Shown here: in pieces, positions 30,103 to 37,966 of the stretch
Layout of the letters: each line of letters begins with the position of its first letter
How positions within the stretch are numbered: the stretch's first letter is position 1
Assembly: GCF_002286965.1 (NCBI RefSeq)
Contig: NZ_NSKD01000001.1
Coordinates: 186,001 to 250,000, forward strand
DNA from: Halovibrio salipaludis
GTDB lineage: Bacteria; Pseudomonadota; Gammaproteobacteria; Pseudomonadales; Oleiphilaceae
Length of the DNA: 64,000 bases
Direction: 5' to 3'
The notes under the pieces: model-generated
Database searches by the model: none
What the model saw: the letters and a program-made list of their open reading frames with translations, nothing else
Told to the model about the DNA's origin: nothing
Program-made: the position numbers and the translations under genes

Positions 30103-31326
30103 TCAGCTTTCACCAGCAGGAGGGTTCCCGGGAAGCCAGACCGACACGACAGTTCCGGAACCGGGCTCACTGCTGATATCAATGCCGCCGCCGTGGGCCC
30201 GGATGGTGTCACGGCAGACACTCAGTCCGAGACCGGTGCCAGCTCCTACAGACCGTGTCGTATAGAAGGGATCAAAGGCCCGGGCAAGCACCTCCGGGGC
30301 CATCCCGTCACCATCATCCCGGATCCGCACACGGACGCCCTGCTCGTGGCCCTCGGTTTCCACCACCAGCCCTACCGGGCGCTCCGCCGCCAGTGAGGCA
30401 TTCTCCATAAGATTGTAGAAGGCCTGACTGATCCCTGCCCGATCCAATTCCACCGGTGGAACGGATTCATCCAGCGCCCAGTCGACCCTCATCTCCCCGA
30501 GGCTTCCTTCCGCCACCGCCCAGACGCCCTGCAGCAACTCATTGATACAGGTGGCACAGACACCGCTTTCATCCGTGCCCGCAAAGCGGCGCAGTGCACT
30601 CACAATTGCCGCAACACGGGCGGAACCATCAATGGATTCATCAATCAGGTCCTGGAAATCAGGGACCACGAAATCCAGGTCCAGCTCGCGGGCCAGCTCT
30701 TCGCCCCCCGGCAGTGTGCGCAGCCGCTTCGACAGTTCGGCGAAAGTCCCCAGGTAATCCCGAGCCGAGTTCAGGTTGGAGCGTATGAACCCAATGGGGT
30801 TATTGATCTCATGGGCGACCCCGGCCCCCAGGCGCCCCACCGCATTGAGCTTTTCCGACGCGTACAGGCGCCGCTGGCGATCCTCGATCTGGGCCACCTG
30901 GGCCTGAACGCGCTCCTCCAGCTGCTCTGAAAGCTCCCGGTACCGGGCTTCCGATGCCTGTAGCCGGGCGTGCTGCTGCTGGAGCTCCTGGTAATTGCGC
31001 TGGACCACATCCAGATGCAGGTTGGCCGCCAGGTAATAGCGGGAGGCCTGGTACAGCACCCGCTCCGCCGTACGCGCAAGCCCCTGGAGCAGGCCGGTAT
31101 CAAGATCCGCACTGACCCATGCCACCGTCTGAAGCTGGTGGCGAATGGGGGCCACCGGCTGTTCTCCGGCGGCCATGACGATGGCAACCGGAACCCCGGC
31201 AACCTGCGTCAGCGACTTCTCCAGCAGCGCCGTTTCGCGCCCGCTCATCAGATCATCCCAGCCGAGCTGCTCCAGCCTCGCTTCCAGCTCACCGAAGTCC
31301 CCAATCCCGGGCTCAACTGACGGCAT
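30103..31326 (-). CDS. Soluble sensor histidine kinase
   Basis: 407 aa, no membrane segment. The N-terminal ~105 residues match no domain I recognise. A coiled coil (about 108–160) follows, then HisKA with His172 in AGVAHEINNPIGF, and the HATPase with N box FYNLMENASLAA, DDGDGM, FDPFYTTR and GTGLGLS. The catalytic part is paralogous to the kinase at 24641–25963. Start choice: the ATG at 31326 overlaps the GTPase stop by 14 bases and follows a CTGGGG segment; an ATG at 31353 is less likely. It lies between the GTPase and the REC–ATPase, so the ATPase REC is its probable phospho-target. Confidence 0.9.
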   Translation of the reverse strand: MPSVEPGIGDFGELEARLEQLGWDDLMSGRETALLEKSLTQVAGVPVAIVMAAGEQPVAPIRHQLQTVAWVSADLDTGLLQGLARTAERVLYQASRYYLAANLHLDVVQRNYQELQQQHARLQASEARYRELSEQLEERVQAQVAQIEDRQRRLYASEKLNAVGRLGAGVAHEINNPIGFIRSNLNSARDYLGTFAELSKRLRTLPGGEELARELDLDFVVPDFQDLIDESIDGSARVAAIVSALRRFAGTDESGVCATCINELLQGVWAVAEGSLGEMRVDWALDESVPPVELDRAGISQAFYNLMENASLAAERPVGLVVETEGHEQGVRVRIRDDGDGMAPEVLARAFDPFYTTRSVGAGTGLGLSVCRDTIRAHGGGIDISSEPGSGTVVSVWLPGNPPAGES

Positions 31327-31978
31327 AACTCTGCCCCAGCACGTTCTGCACAAATGTCACGCGATCCAGGCCATGCTGTTCCCCGAGTGCGTAGTCACGA
31401 TCAAGCGCGCCCCAGGTGCGCTCCAGAAGCAGCTGAAACGTCTCCAGGACCCCTTTGTTCTCCAGGGCGGTCGCCAGCTTGATCGGCCACCAGGGGCTGC
31501 TCTGCCACCGGGCAACCAGGTCCGGCTTCGATACAACGTCCCCGAGATCCCGCTTGTTGAACTGGACGGCCAGCGGCAGCGTCCCGAAATCCAGGCCCAC
31601 GCGATGGGCGTTCTCGCTCAGGTTCCGGAAGGATTCCAGGTTGTTCTGTTCCTGGTTGCGCTGGGAATCGGCGATGAATGCGACTCCGTCTGCACGCGAA
31701 AGGACGGCCTTGCGCGTGCTGTCATGCTGGACCTGGCCGGGCACGGTATACAGCTTGAGGGTCACGGTCAGTCCGGAGGGCAACTGAAAGCCAAGAGGGA
31801 ACAGATCAAAGAAAAGCGTGCGATCATTCTGGGTCTCAAGCACCATCATATCGCCCTTGAGATCCGGCTGAAGCAGGTCATGGAGAGCGGCAAGGTTCGT
31901 GGTCTTGCCACTGAGGGCTGGCCCATAGTAGACCAGTTTGATCTGGAGCTGGTTACGCTCCTCATCGAATTCCGCCAT
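31313..31978 (-). CDS. MglA-like small Ras-type GTPase
   Basis: 221 aa. G1 GPALSGKTTN; G3 region KLYTVPGQ, where the Asp of DxxG is replaced by Thr, as in the MglA family; G4 NKRD; G5-like segment ATALENKG. MglA-type GTPases set polarity and switch type IV pili or gliding motors. The first gene of the operon with a kinase and a REC–PilB-type ATPase, which fits that role. No MglB/roadblock GAP gene is seen in the window. The 95-bp gap to the next gene upstream probably carries the operon promoter, but I cannot pick hexamers. Confidence 0.9.
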   Translation of the reverse strand: MAEFDEERNQLQIKLVYYGPALSGKTTNLAALHDLLQPDLKGDMMVLETQNDRTLFFDLFPLGFQLPSGLTVTLKLYTVPGQVQHDSTRKAVLSRADGVAFIADSQRNQEQNNLESFRNLSENAHRVGLDFGTLPLAVQFNKRDLGDVVSKPDLVARWQSSPWWPIKLATALENKGVLETFQLLLERTWGALDRDYALGEQHGLDRVTFVQNVLGQSYAVS

Positions 31979-32073
31979 GGTCAGTCCCGGGCCAGAAAGA
32001 ATCGCCGTACCCCCGAGTATAGCCCATCAGGTGATCCTGCCCAGCAAAGCCGACACCGGGACTGTGGCCCCGC

Positions 32074-32922
32074 CTACACAGTAACCCCCGGAATCTCGAT
32101 CTCCATACTGACCGGCAGGTGATCCGACACCGGATAGTCCACAACCCGGGTGTCGTGCACATCCAGTGTTCGGCTCACCAGGATGTGATCCAGCGCCTTT
32201 TCCGGGCGCCAGCTGGGAAAGCTCATCGCCGAATCCGGAAGCGGAATCAGCTCTGCCGAGCGCAGCGGGGAATGGGTCAGAAGCTGCTCGGCATGGGCAT
32301 TCATATCGCCCATGAGCACCACATGCCGGTAAGGGGCGATCAGTTCCCGGATGTAACCCAATTGGCGATTCTGCGCCCCCTTGCTCAGGGACAGGTGCAT
32401 CAGCACCAGGACCAGCGGGTCATCCGGTTGGCCGTAGAAGGCCATCATGGCGCCACGCCCCGGAATCAGTGCCGGCAGGCGGTGCTCCTCCACCCTCAGG
32501 GGCTGGTAACGGCTGAGGATACCGTTGCTGTGCTGGGCGATACGCCCGAGATTCCGGTTGAGCTGCTGGCGCCAGTAGGGGAAGCCGCCCTGGCTTGCCA
32601 GGTACTGGACCTGGTTGACGAAACCACTGCGCAGCGAGCCCCCATCGCATTCCTGAAGGGCCACCACGTCGTAATCCTGCAGCAGTTCCGCAATGCGGTC
32701 CAGGTTGTCCCGGCGCTGGGAGTGGGGCAGAAGGTGCTGCCAGCTGCGGGTGAAATAGTGGTGATAGGCCTCAGTGGCAATGCCTACCTGGATGTTGAAG
32801 GTGAGCAGCCTTATCCGGCCCGTCTCGGCCAGGGAGGGGGCGCTGTTGGAGGTTGAAGCCGCTCCCCGGGGGCGGCCGGGGGCGGCCAGACGCCGGACCT
32901 GGTCACGCAGCTTCGGATACAC
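32074..32922 (-). CDS. Endonuclease/exonuclease/phosphatase (EEP) family protein
   Basis: 282 aa with the EEP fold: LLTFNIQVG (Asn), VVALQECDGG (metal Glu), VLMHLSLSKGAQNRQL, MGDMNAHAE (Asp-x-Asn) and a final SDHLPVSMEI (Asp-His). These are the full catalytic set of the DNase I/sphingomyelinase superfamily. The substrate could be a nucleic acid or a phospholipid; no signal peptide. It starts 2 bases after the dsbA stop. I recall an EEP gene next to dsbA and cytochrome c4 in Pseudomonas. Confidence 0.88.
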   Translation of the reverse strand: MYPKLRDQVRRLAAPGRPRGAASTSNSAPSLAETGRIRLLTFNIQVGIATEAYHHYFTRSWQHLLPHSQRRDNLDRIAELLQDYDVVALQECDGGSLRSGFVNQVQYLASQGGFPYWRQQLNRNLGRIAQHSNGILSRYQPLRVEEHRLPALIPGRGAMMAFYGQPDDPLVLVLMHLSLSKGAQNRQLGYIRELIAPYRHVVLMGDMNAHAEQLLTHSPLRSAELIPLPDSAMSFPSWRPEKALDHILVSRTLDVHDTRVVDYPVSDHLPVSMEIEIPGVTV

Positions 32923-32924
32923 AG

Positions 32925-33554
32925 TCAGTCGCCGGAGCGTTCCTTTTCCAGCAGGTGATCGGCAATGGCCAGCATGTTCTCGTAGCTGCCGGCCGCCCTG
33001 ACGGAAATGACATATTGACCCTCGACAACCAGGGTCGGGGTGCCGGTCACCTTGGCCCCCTGCTGGAACTGGCGGCCACGACGCATGGCGGTATCAACCG
33101 CAAAACTGCCCCAGGCATCCCGGACCTCCGAGGCTTCCGCCACCCCCTGCTCCTCGAAGAAAGCAGCAATGGCGTCGACATCATTCAGGTCACGGCGCTC
33201 CCCGGCCAGCGCATCAAACAGCTCGGAATGGATCCCGTCCACAACACCGAGCTGGCGCGCAGCGTAGAACGCTTTCGCGTGGGGCTCCCAGTCACGCCGC
33301 AGCGACGCCGGCACATGGCGCAGGTTCACATCATCGGGCTTGGTCTCCTTCCACTCTTCGATGACGGGCTGCATGCTGTAGCAGGAAGGGCAGCCGTACC
33401 AGAAGACCTCGGCCAGTTCGAGCTGGTCTCCGGATCGGGTCTCAACAGGTTCGGAAAGGGTCTTGTAATGGGTGCCTTCCTCCCATTCCGCGGCCAGTGC
33501 GGCCGGGACCATGGCGAGGAAGGCGGAAAGTGCGATCAGGCTGCGATAAAGCAT
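32925..33554 (-). CDS. dsbA: Thiol:disulfide interchange protein DsbA
   Basis: 209-aa periplasmic oxidoreductase. Signal peptide MLYRSLIALSAFLAMVPAALA, then the thioredoxin fold interrupted by a helical domain. The active site is FWYGCPSCYSM: Cys-Pro-Ser-Cys in place of the usual Cys-Pro-His-Cys. The cis-proline loop VTGTPTLVV is normal. It oxidises cysteines of exported proteins, for example pilins and cytochrome precursors. An AGGAG ribosome site precedes the ATG. Same strand as cytochrome c4, 90 bases downstream of it. Confidence 0.93.
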   Translation of the reverse strand: MLYRSLIALSAFLAMVPAALAAEWEEGTHYKTLSEPVETRSGDQLELAEVFWYGCPSCYSMQPVIEEWKETKPDDVNLRHVPASLRRDWEPHAKAFYAARQLGVVDGIHSELFDALAGERRDLNDVDAIAAFFEEQGVAEASEVRDAWGSFAVDTAMRRGRQFQQGAKVTGTPTLVVEGQYVISVRAAGSYENMLAIADHLLEKERSGD

Positions 33555-33644
33555 GCCGTTCTCCTGCGGTCACTGAAAGTGAAAAGCGCCTCCCATTGAA
33601 GCGAACTTTGCAGGAGTCGGCAAGTAGAGGTTCCGCGGAACGCC

Positions 33645-34253
33645 TCAGTAGAGCCCTTCGATGTACTCGGCCACCGCCTCGATCTCATCGTCGTTGAGCT
33701 TACTGGCGATGTCGCCCATGATCTGGCTCTGCGGACCGTAGACGCGGTCACCGGAGCGGTAGTCCTTCAGGGACTTGACCACGTACTCCGCGGACTGACC
33801 GCTCAGCCGCGGATAGCCAGCAGGCTCATTGCCCAGCCCTTTCGGCCCGTGACAGGCGGTGCAGGCCGCCACGTCGCGTGACAGGTCACCACCGCGATAG
33901 AGGGACTCGCCAGCATCAACCTTCTCCGGGTCCGCCTCGCCACGGGGCATCTCCTGCTGGTTGTAGTAGGCCGCCAGGTCGCGCATATCCTGTTCATCCA
34001 GGCCCGACACAATGCCCATCATCTCCGGCACATTGCGATCGCCGCTCTTGATGGCGCTCAGCTGTTTGAACAGGTAGTCCTCACCCAGCCCGGCCAGCCG
34101 TGCGTAATTCGGCTGCAGCGGCTCAACGCCATTCTGCCCATGGCAGGAAACGCACTGGTTCTGGGCGATTTCTTCCCCGGCGCCGGGGTCGGCCGCCTGG
34201 GCCAGTCCGGCCAGGCCCACTGTCAGTACAAGACCGGTCAGCAGTTTTCTCAT
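33645..34253 (-). CDS. Cytochrome c4 (dihaem)
   Basis: 202 aa: signal peptide MRKLLTGLVLTVGLAGLAQA, then two class I cytochrome c domains with haem motifs CVSCH (first half) and CTACH (second half), each with a downstream Met ligand candidate. A periplasmic electron carrier to terminal oxidases. Start choice: the ATG at 34253 begins the signal peptide; open codons upstream give no plausible signal. Divergent from engB, with dsbA downstream, an arrangement I recall from Pseudomonas. Confidence 0.94.
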   Translation of the reverse strand: MRKLLTGLVLTVGLAGLAQAADPGAGEEIAQNQCVSCHGQNGVEPLQPNYARLAGLGEDYLFKQLSAIKSGDRNVPEMMGIVSGLDEQDMRDLAAYYNQQEMPRGEADPEKVDAGESLYRGGDLSRDVAACTACHGPKGLGNEPAGYPRLSGQSAEYVVKSLKDYRSGDRVYGPQSQIMGDIASKLNDDEIEAVAEYIEGLY

Positions 34254-34360
34254 CGTGACACCACTCGGATTACACATTGTCCGTTCGGCCGGCTCCTTCA
34301 AAGGCGCCGGCCCCGCAAACTGGTGTGGTATTATACATGTTTCGCCACCGACTGAAATCA

Positions 34361-35011
34361 ATGGACGCAGGCCGCGCCGTGACCGGACATTCGACCCGTA
34401 TCGCTTTCAACAGTGCCCGCTTTCTGACCAGCGCCGCACGGCTCGACCAGTGCCCCGAGGACACCGGGCGCGAGGTGGCCTTTGCCGGGCGCTCCAATTC
34501 GGGCAAATCCAGCGCCATCAACGCCATAACCCGGATCGGCAACCTGGCCCGGACCAGCAAGACACCGGGCCGCACCCAGCTGATCAATTTCTTCTCCCTC
34601 AGTACGCCCGGAACCCGGCTGGTGGATCTGCCCGGCTACGGCTTCGCGCGCGTCTCGCGCAATACCCAGAAGCAGTGGGAGAAACACCTGGGCGACTACC
34701 TGGCCCACCGGCAGTCGCTGGTGAGCATGACCCTGATCATGGATCTGCGCCACCCTCTGTCGGAGTTCGACGCCATGCTGATCGAGTGGTGTGAGCATCA
34801 CGGGCTGCCAATGATGCTGCTTCTGACCAAGGCGGACAAACTCAAGAGCAACCCGGCGCGGCGCCAGATTGAGAGCGTCCGACGGGACCTGGAAGGCATT
34901 GAGTGCATTCACCACATCCAGCCGTTCTCGGCCCTCAAGGGGCAGGGCGTGGAACCGGCCCGCAACCACCTCAGTGACTGGCTGCTTGGCGTGGAACCGG
35001 CGTCAGACTGA
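34361..35011 (+). CDS. engB: Ribosome biogenesis GTPase EngB/YsxC
   Basis: 216 aa from this start (E. coli 210). G1 GRSNSGKSS, G2 TPGRTQLINFF, G3 DLPGYGFA, G4 TKADKL, G5-like PFSALKG. Essential GTPase for large-subunit assembly. The start is uncertain: the ATG at 34361 has a weak ribosome site; a GTG at 34379 gives VTGHSTRIAFNSARF, which is also plausible. A TATTATAC segment at about 34329–34336 could be the -10. The end overlaps the convergent tetR by 9 bases. Confidence 0.93.
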   Translation: MDAGRAVTGHSTRIAFNSARFLTSAARLDQCPEDTGREVAFAGRSNSGKSSAINAITRIGNLARTSKTPGRTQLINFFSLSTPGTRLVDLPGYGFARVSRNTQKQWEKHLGDYLAHRQSLVSMTLIMDLRHPLSEFDAMLIEWCEHHGLPMMLLLTKADKLKSNPARRQIESVRRDLEGIECIHHIQPFSALKGQGVEPARNHLSDWLLGVEPASD

Positions 35012-35695
35012 CAGATCGGGCTCCTCCGCCCGGGAGCCCCCCTCCATGACGCTGAGATCCGGCCGGTACTGCTCCCGGATCGCCGTCACACGCTCGTAAT
35101 AGGCCTCCGTCAGATACGGCATTTCCAGGGTGAGCACCTGGTAGATGCCCTGCTTGAGCTCCCGCTGGGTATTGCCGTCGCTGCCGCCGTCGGCACTCGC
35201 CGTCTTCAGGAATGCCATCCAGTTGGTCACCACCAGCCACACATTCAGGGCCATGGCCTCATGCTCCTGCTCGGAGTGGGGGCGGAGAATGCCCGCTTCC
35301 TGAAGCCCTTTCAGGACCGCCCGGATCTCCCCCAGGCAGTGGAAGGTGAACTCCCGGTAGTCGTGGCGCAGCCGCTCATCCATAGTCAGCAGGTACTCCA
35401 GATCGCGGTGGAAGAAACGGTAGTGCCAGAGGCCGTCGAACACGGATTCCAGGTAGAACATCTTGTCCTCCACCGTGAGCGTGCGGTTGCGCGGCACCTT
35501 GAGATACCGGTCCACCAGCCCCCGATACTGCACGAACAGCGAATAGATGATGTCCGCCTTGTTGCGGAAATGGTAATAGAGGTTGCCCGGCGAAATGCCC
35601 AGATGCGCGGCGATGTGGTTGGTGGTCACATTGCGCTCACCCTGTTCGTTGAACAGCTGAAGGCTGGCTTTGAGAATCCTGTCACGGGTTTTCAT
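35003..35695 (-). CDS. TetR-family regulator of the aldehyde/alcohol oxidation operon
   Basis: 230 aa. N-terminal helix-turn-helix (about 4–50): TRDRILKASLQLFNEQGERNVTTNHIAAHLGISPGNLYYHF, followed by a long helical ligand-binding domain. It is divergent from the aldehyde dehydrogenase, with two matching palindromes in the shared 164-bp region, so it almost certainly represses that operon and perhaps itself. The same regulator–dehydrogenase–oxidoreductase–coaD order occurs, as I recall, in P. aeruginosa (PA0363–PA0367). The ligand is probably a fatty aldehyde, alcohol or acyl-CoA (inference). Confidence 0.92.
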   Translation of the reverse strand: MKTRDRILKASLQLFNEQGERNVTTNHIAAHLGISPGNLYYHFRNKADIIYSLFVQYRGLVDRYLKVPRNRTLTVEDKMFYLESVFDGLWHYRFFHRDLEYLLTMDERLRHDYREFTFHCLGEIRAVLKGLQEAGILRPHSEQEHEAMALNVWLVVTNWMAFLKTASADGGSDGNTQRELKQGIYQVLTLEMPYLTEAYYERVTAIREQYRPDLSVMEGGSRAEEPDLSV

Positions 35696-35739
35696 GGCAA
35701 TCCTCGGCCCTGGAGACGCATTCCATCGGCGCTGGTGTA

Positions 35740-35767
35740 TTGACTGCTAGAGCACATGCTCTAATAT
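35740..35767 (+). promoter_or_regulatory. Promoter of the aldehyde dehydrogenase operon
   Basis: -35 TTGACT at 35740–35745 and -10 TAATAT at 35762–35767, 16-bp spacer, close to sigma-70 consensus. The spacer is filled by the first TetR-type operator (35748–35763). The leader is about 85 bases. Confidence 0.8.
35748..35763. promoter_or_regulatory. TetR operator 1
   Basis: 16-bp palindrome TAGAGCACATGCTCTA (7-bp arms around a CA centre). It sits between the -35 and -10 of the aldehyde dehydrogenase promoter. Near-identical to operator 2. Confidence 0.82.
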
Positions 35768-35772
35768 TGATC

Positions 35773-35790
35773 CTAGAGTACATGCTCTAG
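35773..35790. promoter_or_regulatory. TetR operator 2
   Basis: 18-bp palindrome CTAGAGTACATGCTCTAG with one mismatch between arms, centred 26 bp from operator 1, just downstream of the -10. Two such sites imply cooperative or tandem repressor binding. Confidence 0.82.
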
Positions 35791-35859
35791 ATCTGCCAGC
35801 AACGGATCCGCCACAGAGGATCAGCGGCAGAACTCCGGGACAATACAGGAGAACCAGCC

Positions 35860-37305
35860 ATGGTCGCCAACGTTGTTCAGCTGACGGATAACCGGAAGCA
35901 GATCCAACAGATCAGCCGTGCGTTCAGCGCCCAGCGGGAGGCTTTCAGGGCCCAGCCCATGCCCAGTGGCACCGAGCGCCGGGAACACCTCAAGCGGCTC
36001 AAGCGCGTGCTGCTGGCCAACCAGGATGCGCTGTGCGACGCCATCAGCGAGGACTTCGGCGGCCGTTCCCGGGACGAAACCCTGCTCGCCGAGATCATGC
36101 CCTCGATCCAGAACATCAACTACAGCCTGAGCCACCTCAGCAGCTGGATGAAGCCCGAGAAGCGCAAGGTGCACGTGCTCTTCCAGCCGGCCCGCAACGA
36201 GGTGCACTACGAACCCCTGGGCGTGGTCGGCATCATGGTGCCGTGGAACTATCCGCTGTTCCTGGCCGCCGGCCCCCTGACCGCGGCGCTGGCCGCCGGC
36301 AACCGGGTGATGCTCAAGCTCTCCGAGTTCACACCGGCCACGTCGGCCCTGCTTGAACGGCTGCTGCACGAGACCTTCCCGTCCGACCTGGTCACCGTCA
36401 TCAACGGTGAGGCGGACGTGGCCCAGGCCTTCTCCTCACAGCCGTTCGACCACCTGCTGTTCACCGGCTCCACCCCCATCGGGCGCATGGTGATGAAGGC
36501 GGCCGCCGAGAACCTCACGCCGGTGACCCTGGAGCTGGGCGGCAAATCGCCCGCGATCATCTCCCGGGAAGTGCCCATGAAGGATGCGGCCGAACGCATC
36601 GCCTTCGGCAAGTGCATCAATGCCGGCCAGACCTGTGTGGCACCGGACTACATCCTGTGCCCCCGCGACCGGGTGAACAGCTTCGTGGACAGCTTCCGGA
36701 GTGCGGTGGCCCGCATGTACCCCACGATCAAGGACAACCCGGACTACACCAGCATCATCAACGAGCGCCAGCACGAACGCCTGACAGGCGTGCTGGATGA
36801 CGCCCGCGGGAAGGGGGCGGAGATCATCCAGATCAACCCGGGCAACGAGTACTTTGGCGAGGACACCCGCAAACTGCCGCCGCACCTAGTCCTGGGTGCC
36901 ACGCAGGACATGCAGGTTCTGCAGGACGAGGTCTTTGGGCCGCTGCTGCCGATCGTGCCCTATGACCGGCTCGAGGATGCGCTTGAGTACGTGAACAGCG
37001 GCCCGAACCCGCTGGCCCTGTACTACTTCGGCTATGACCGCAGCGAGCAGCGCCGGGTGCGGGAACAGACCCATTCCGGCGGCATGTGCATCAACGACAC
37101 GCTGGTGCACGTGGGGCAGGATGACCTGCCCTTCGGCGGCGTCGGCCATTCCGGCATGGGCGCCTATCACGGCCGCGAGGGCTTCGTGACCTTCAGCAAT
37201 GCGCGGGGCGTCATGAGCAAGCAGCGGCTCAACAGCGGCAAGGCCATACACGCACCTCACGGCACACTGCTGCACAGGGTGATCTACAGACTGTTCATCC
37301 GCTGA
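35860..37305 (+). CDS. Aldehyde dehydrogenase (coniferyl/fatty aldehyde type)
   Basis: 481-aa NAD(P)-dependent aldehyde dehydrogenase. PWNYP (about 127), the catalytic Glu segment LELGGKSP, and the nucleophile in NAGQTCVAPDY. A C-terminal hydrophobic patch (HRVIYRLFIR) resembles membrane-associating tails of fatty-aldehyde enzymes. Family members act on coniferyl or long-chain aldehydes. As first gene of the operon with a GMC oxidoreductase, it probably oxidises the aldehyde that enzyme makes (inference). AGGAG ribosome site 8 bases before the ATG. Confidence 0.93.
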   Translation: MVANVVQLTDNRKQIQQISRAFSAQREAFRAQPMPSGTERREHLKRLKRVLLANQDALCDAISEDFGGRSRDETLLAEIMPSIQNINYSLSHLSSWMKPEKRKVHVLFQPARNEVHYEPLGVVGIMVPWNYPLFLAAGPLTAALAAGNRVMLKLSEFTPATSALLERLLHETFPSDLVTVINGEADVAQAFSSQPFDHLLFTGSTPIGRMVMKAAAENLTPVTLELGGKSPAIISREVPMKDAAERIAFGKCINAGQTCVAPDYILCPRDRVNSFVDSFRSAVARMYPTIKDNPDYTSIINERQHERLTGVLDDARGKGAEIIQINPGNEYFGEDTRKLPPHLVLGATQDMQVLQDEVFGPLLPIVPYDRLEDALEYVNSGPNPLALYYFGYDRSEQRRVREQTHSGGMCINDTLVHVGQDDLPFGGVGHSGMGAYHGREGFVTFSNARGVMSKQRLNSGKAIHAPHGTLLHRVIYRLFIR

Positions 37306-37319
37306 CAGGAGCCCGGCCC

Positions 37320-37934
37320 ATGGATTCATCCTCCCCCGATCCGGACCGCCGCCAGTTCCTCCGCCTTGGCTTCCAGGGCGGGGTGGCGGCCGGCGGCGCC
37401 CTGGTTCTGGCCGGACTCGCGGGCTGCTCCGCCCGTCCCACCCATGACCCGATGATCCCGGCCACCACGGCCCCAGACCGGCAGTGGCGCTTCATGACCG
37501 AGGAGGACCGGGTGGTCATGGCCGCTTTGCTACCCGCCATTGTGGGCCCGGGCATGCCGCGGGAAGCGGAGGCGAGGAACAGCGCCCTGTCGGAGACCCT
37601 GGTCGCCATGGACGAAGCCTTCCATGTCATGGGACCGCCCAACCAGCGCCAGTTCCGCCAGCTGTTCGACCTGCTGGAATCCTCCATCACCCGGCTGACC
37701 CTGGCCCGGGTCTCTTCCTACTGGCCCAATGTCTCCGGGGATCAGGCCGAGGCCTTTCTCCAGCGCTGGCGCGGCAGCATGTTCAACATCTTCAACCAGG
37801 CCTACCTGGGGCTGGTCCAGGTGAGCAACGCGGCCTGGTACGGCCAGCCGGCACACTGGGAACAGATGGGCTACCCCGGACCGCCCGCGTACACCTATGA
37901 CGCACTGCCCCAGATGCAGAAGGCATCCGCCTGA
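37320..37934 (+). CDS. Tat-exported lipoprotein, probable small subunit of the GMC dehydrogenase
   Basis: 204 aa. Twin-arginine signal DRRQFLRLG (Arg10, Arg11), hydrophobic core, then lipobox LAGC with Cys36: a Tat substrate that is probably lipidated. The rest is helical with Trp/Tyr-rich segments (AAWYGQPAHWEQMGYPGPP), like gluconate 2-dehydrogenase subunit 3 proteins. Such small subunits carry a signal-less flavoprotein partner across the membrane in the FAD-glucose dehydrogenase family. It precedes the GMC gene by 32 bases. The function is assigned by context and general likeness. Confidence 0.75.
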   Translation: MDSSSPDPDRRQFLRLGFQGGVAAGGALVLAGLAGCSARPTHDPMIPATTAPDRQWRFMTEEDRVVMAALLPAIVGPGMPREAEARNSALSETLVAMDEAFHVMGPPNQRQFRQLFDLLESSITRLTLARVSSYWPNVSGDQAEAFLQRWRGSMFNIFNQAYLGLVQVSNAAWYGQPAHWEQMGYPGPPAYTYDALPQMQKASA

Positions 37935-37966
37935 ACTGACCCCGACATGACGGACACGGAGCCCCG

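Noticed and set aside
28313-30265. 650-codon open frame on the plus strand
   Set aside because: Antisense to the REC–ATPase gene; the composition is His/Gln/Leu-rich as expected for the complement of GC-rich coding DNA, and no domain is seen.
34277-34360. TTG or ATG start further upstream for engB
   Set aside because: Would add residues not found in the family and extends into the likely promoter.
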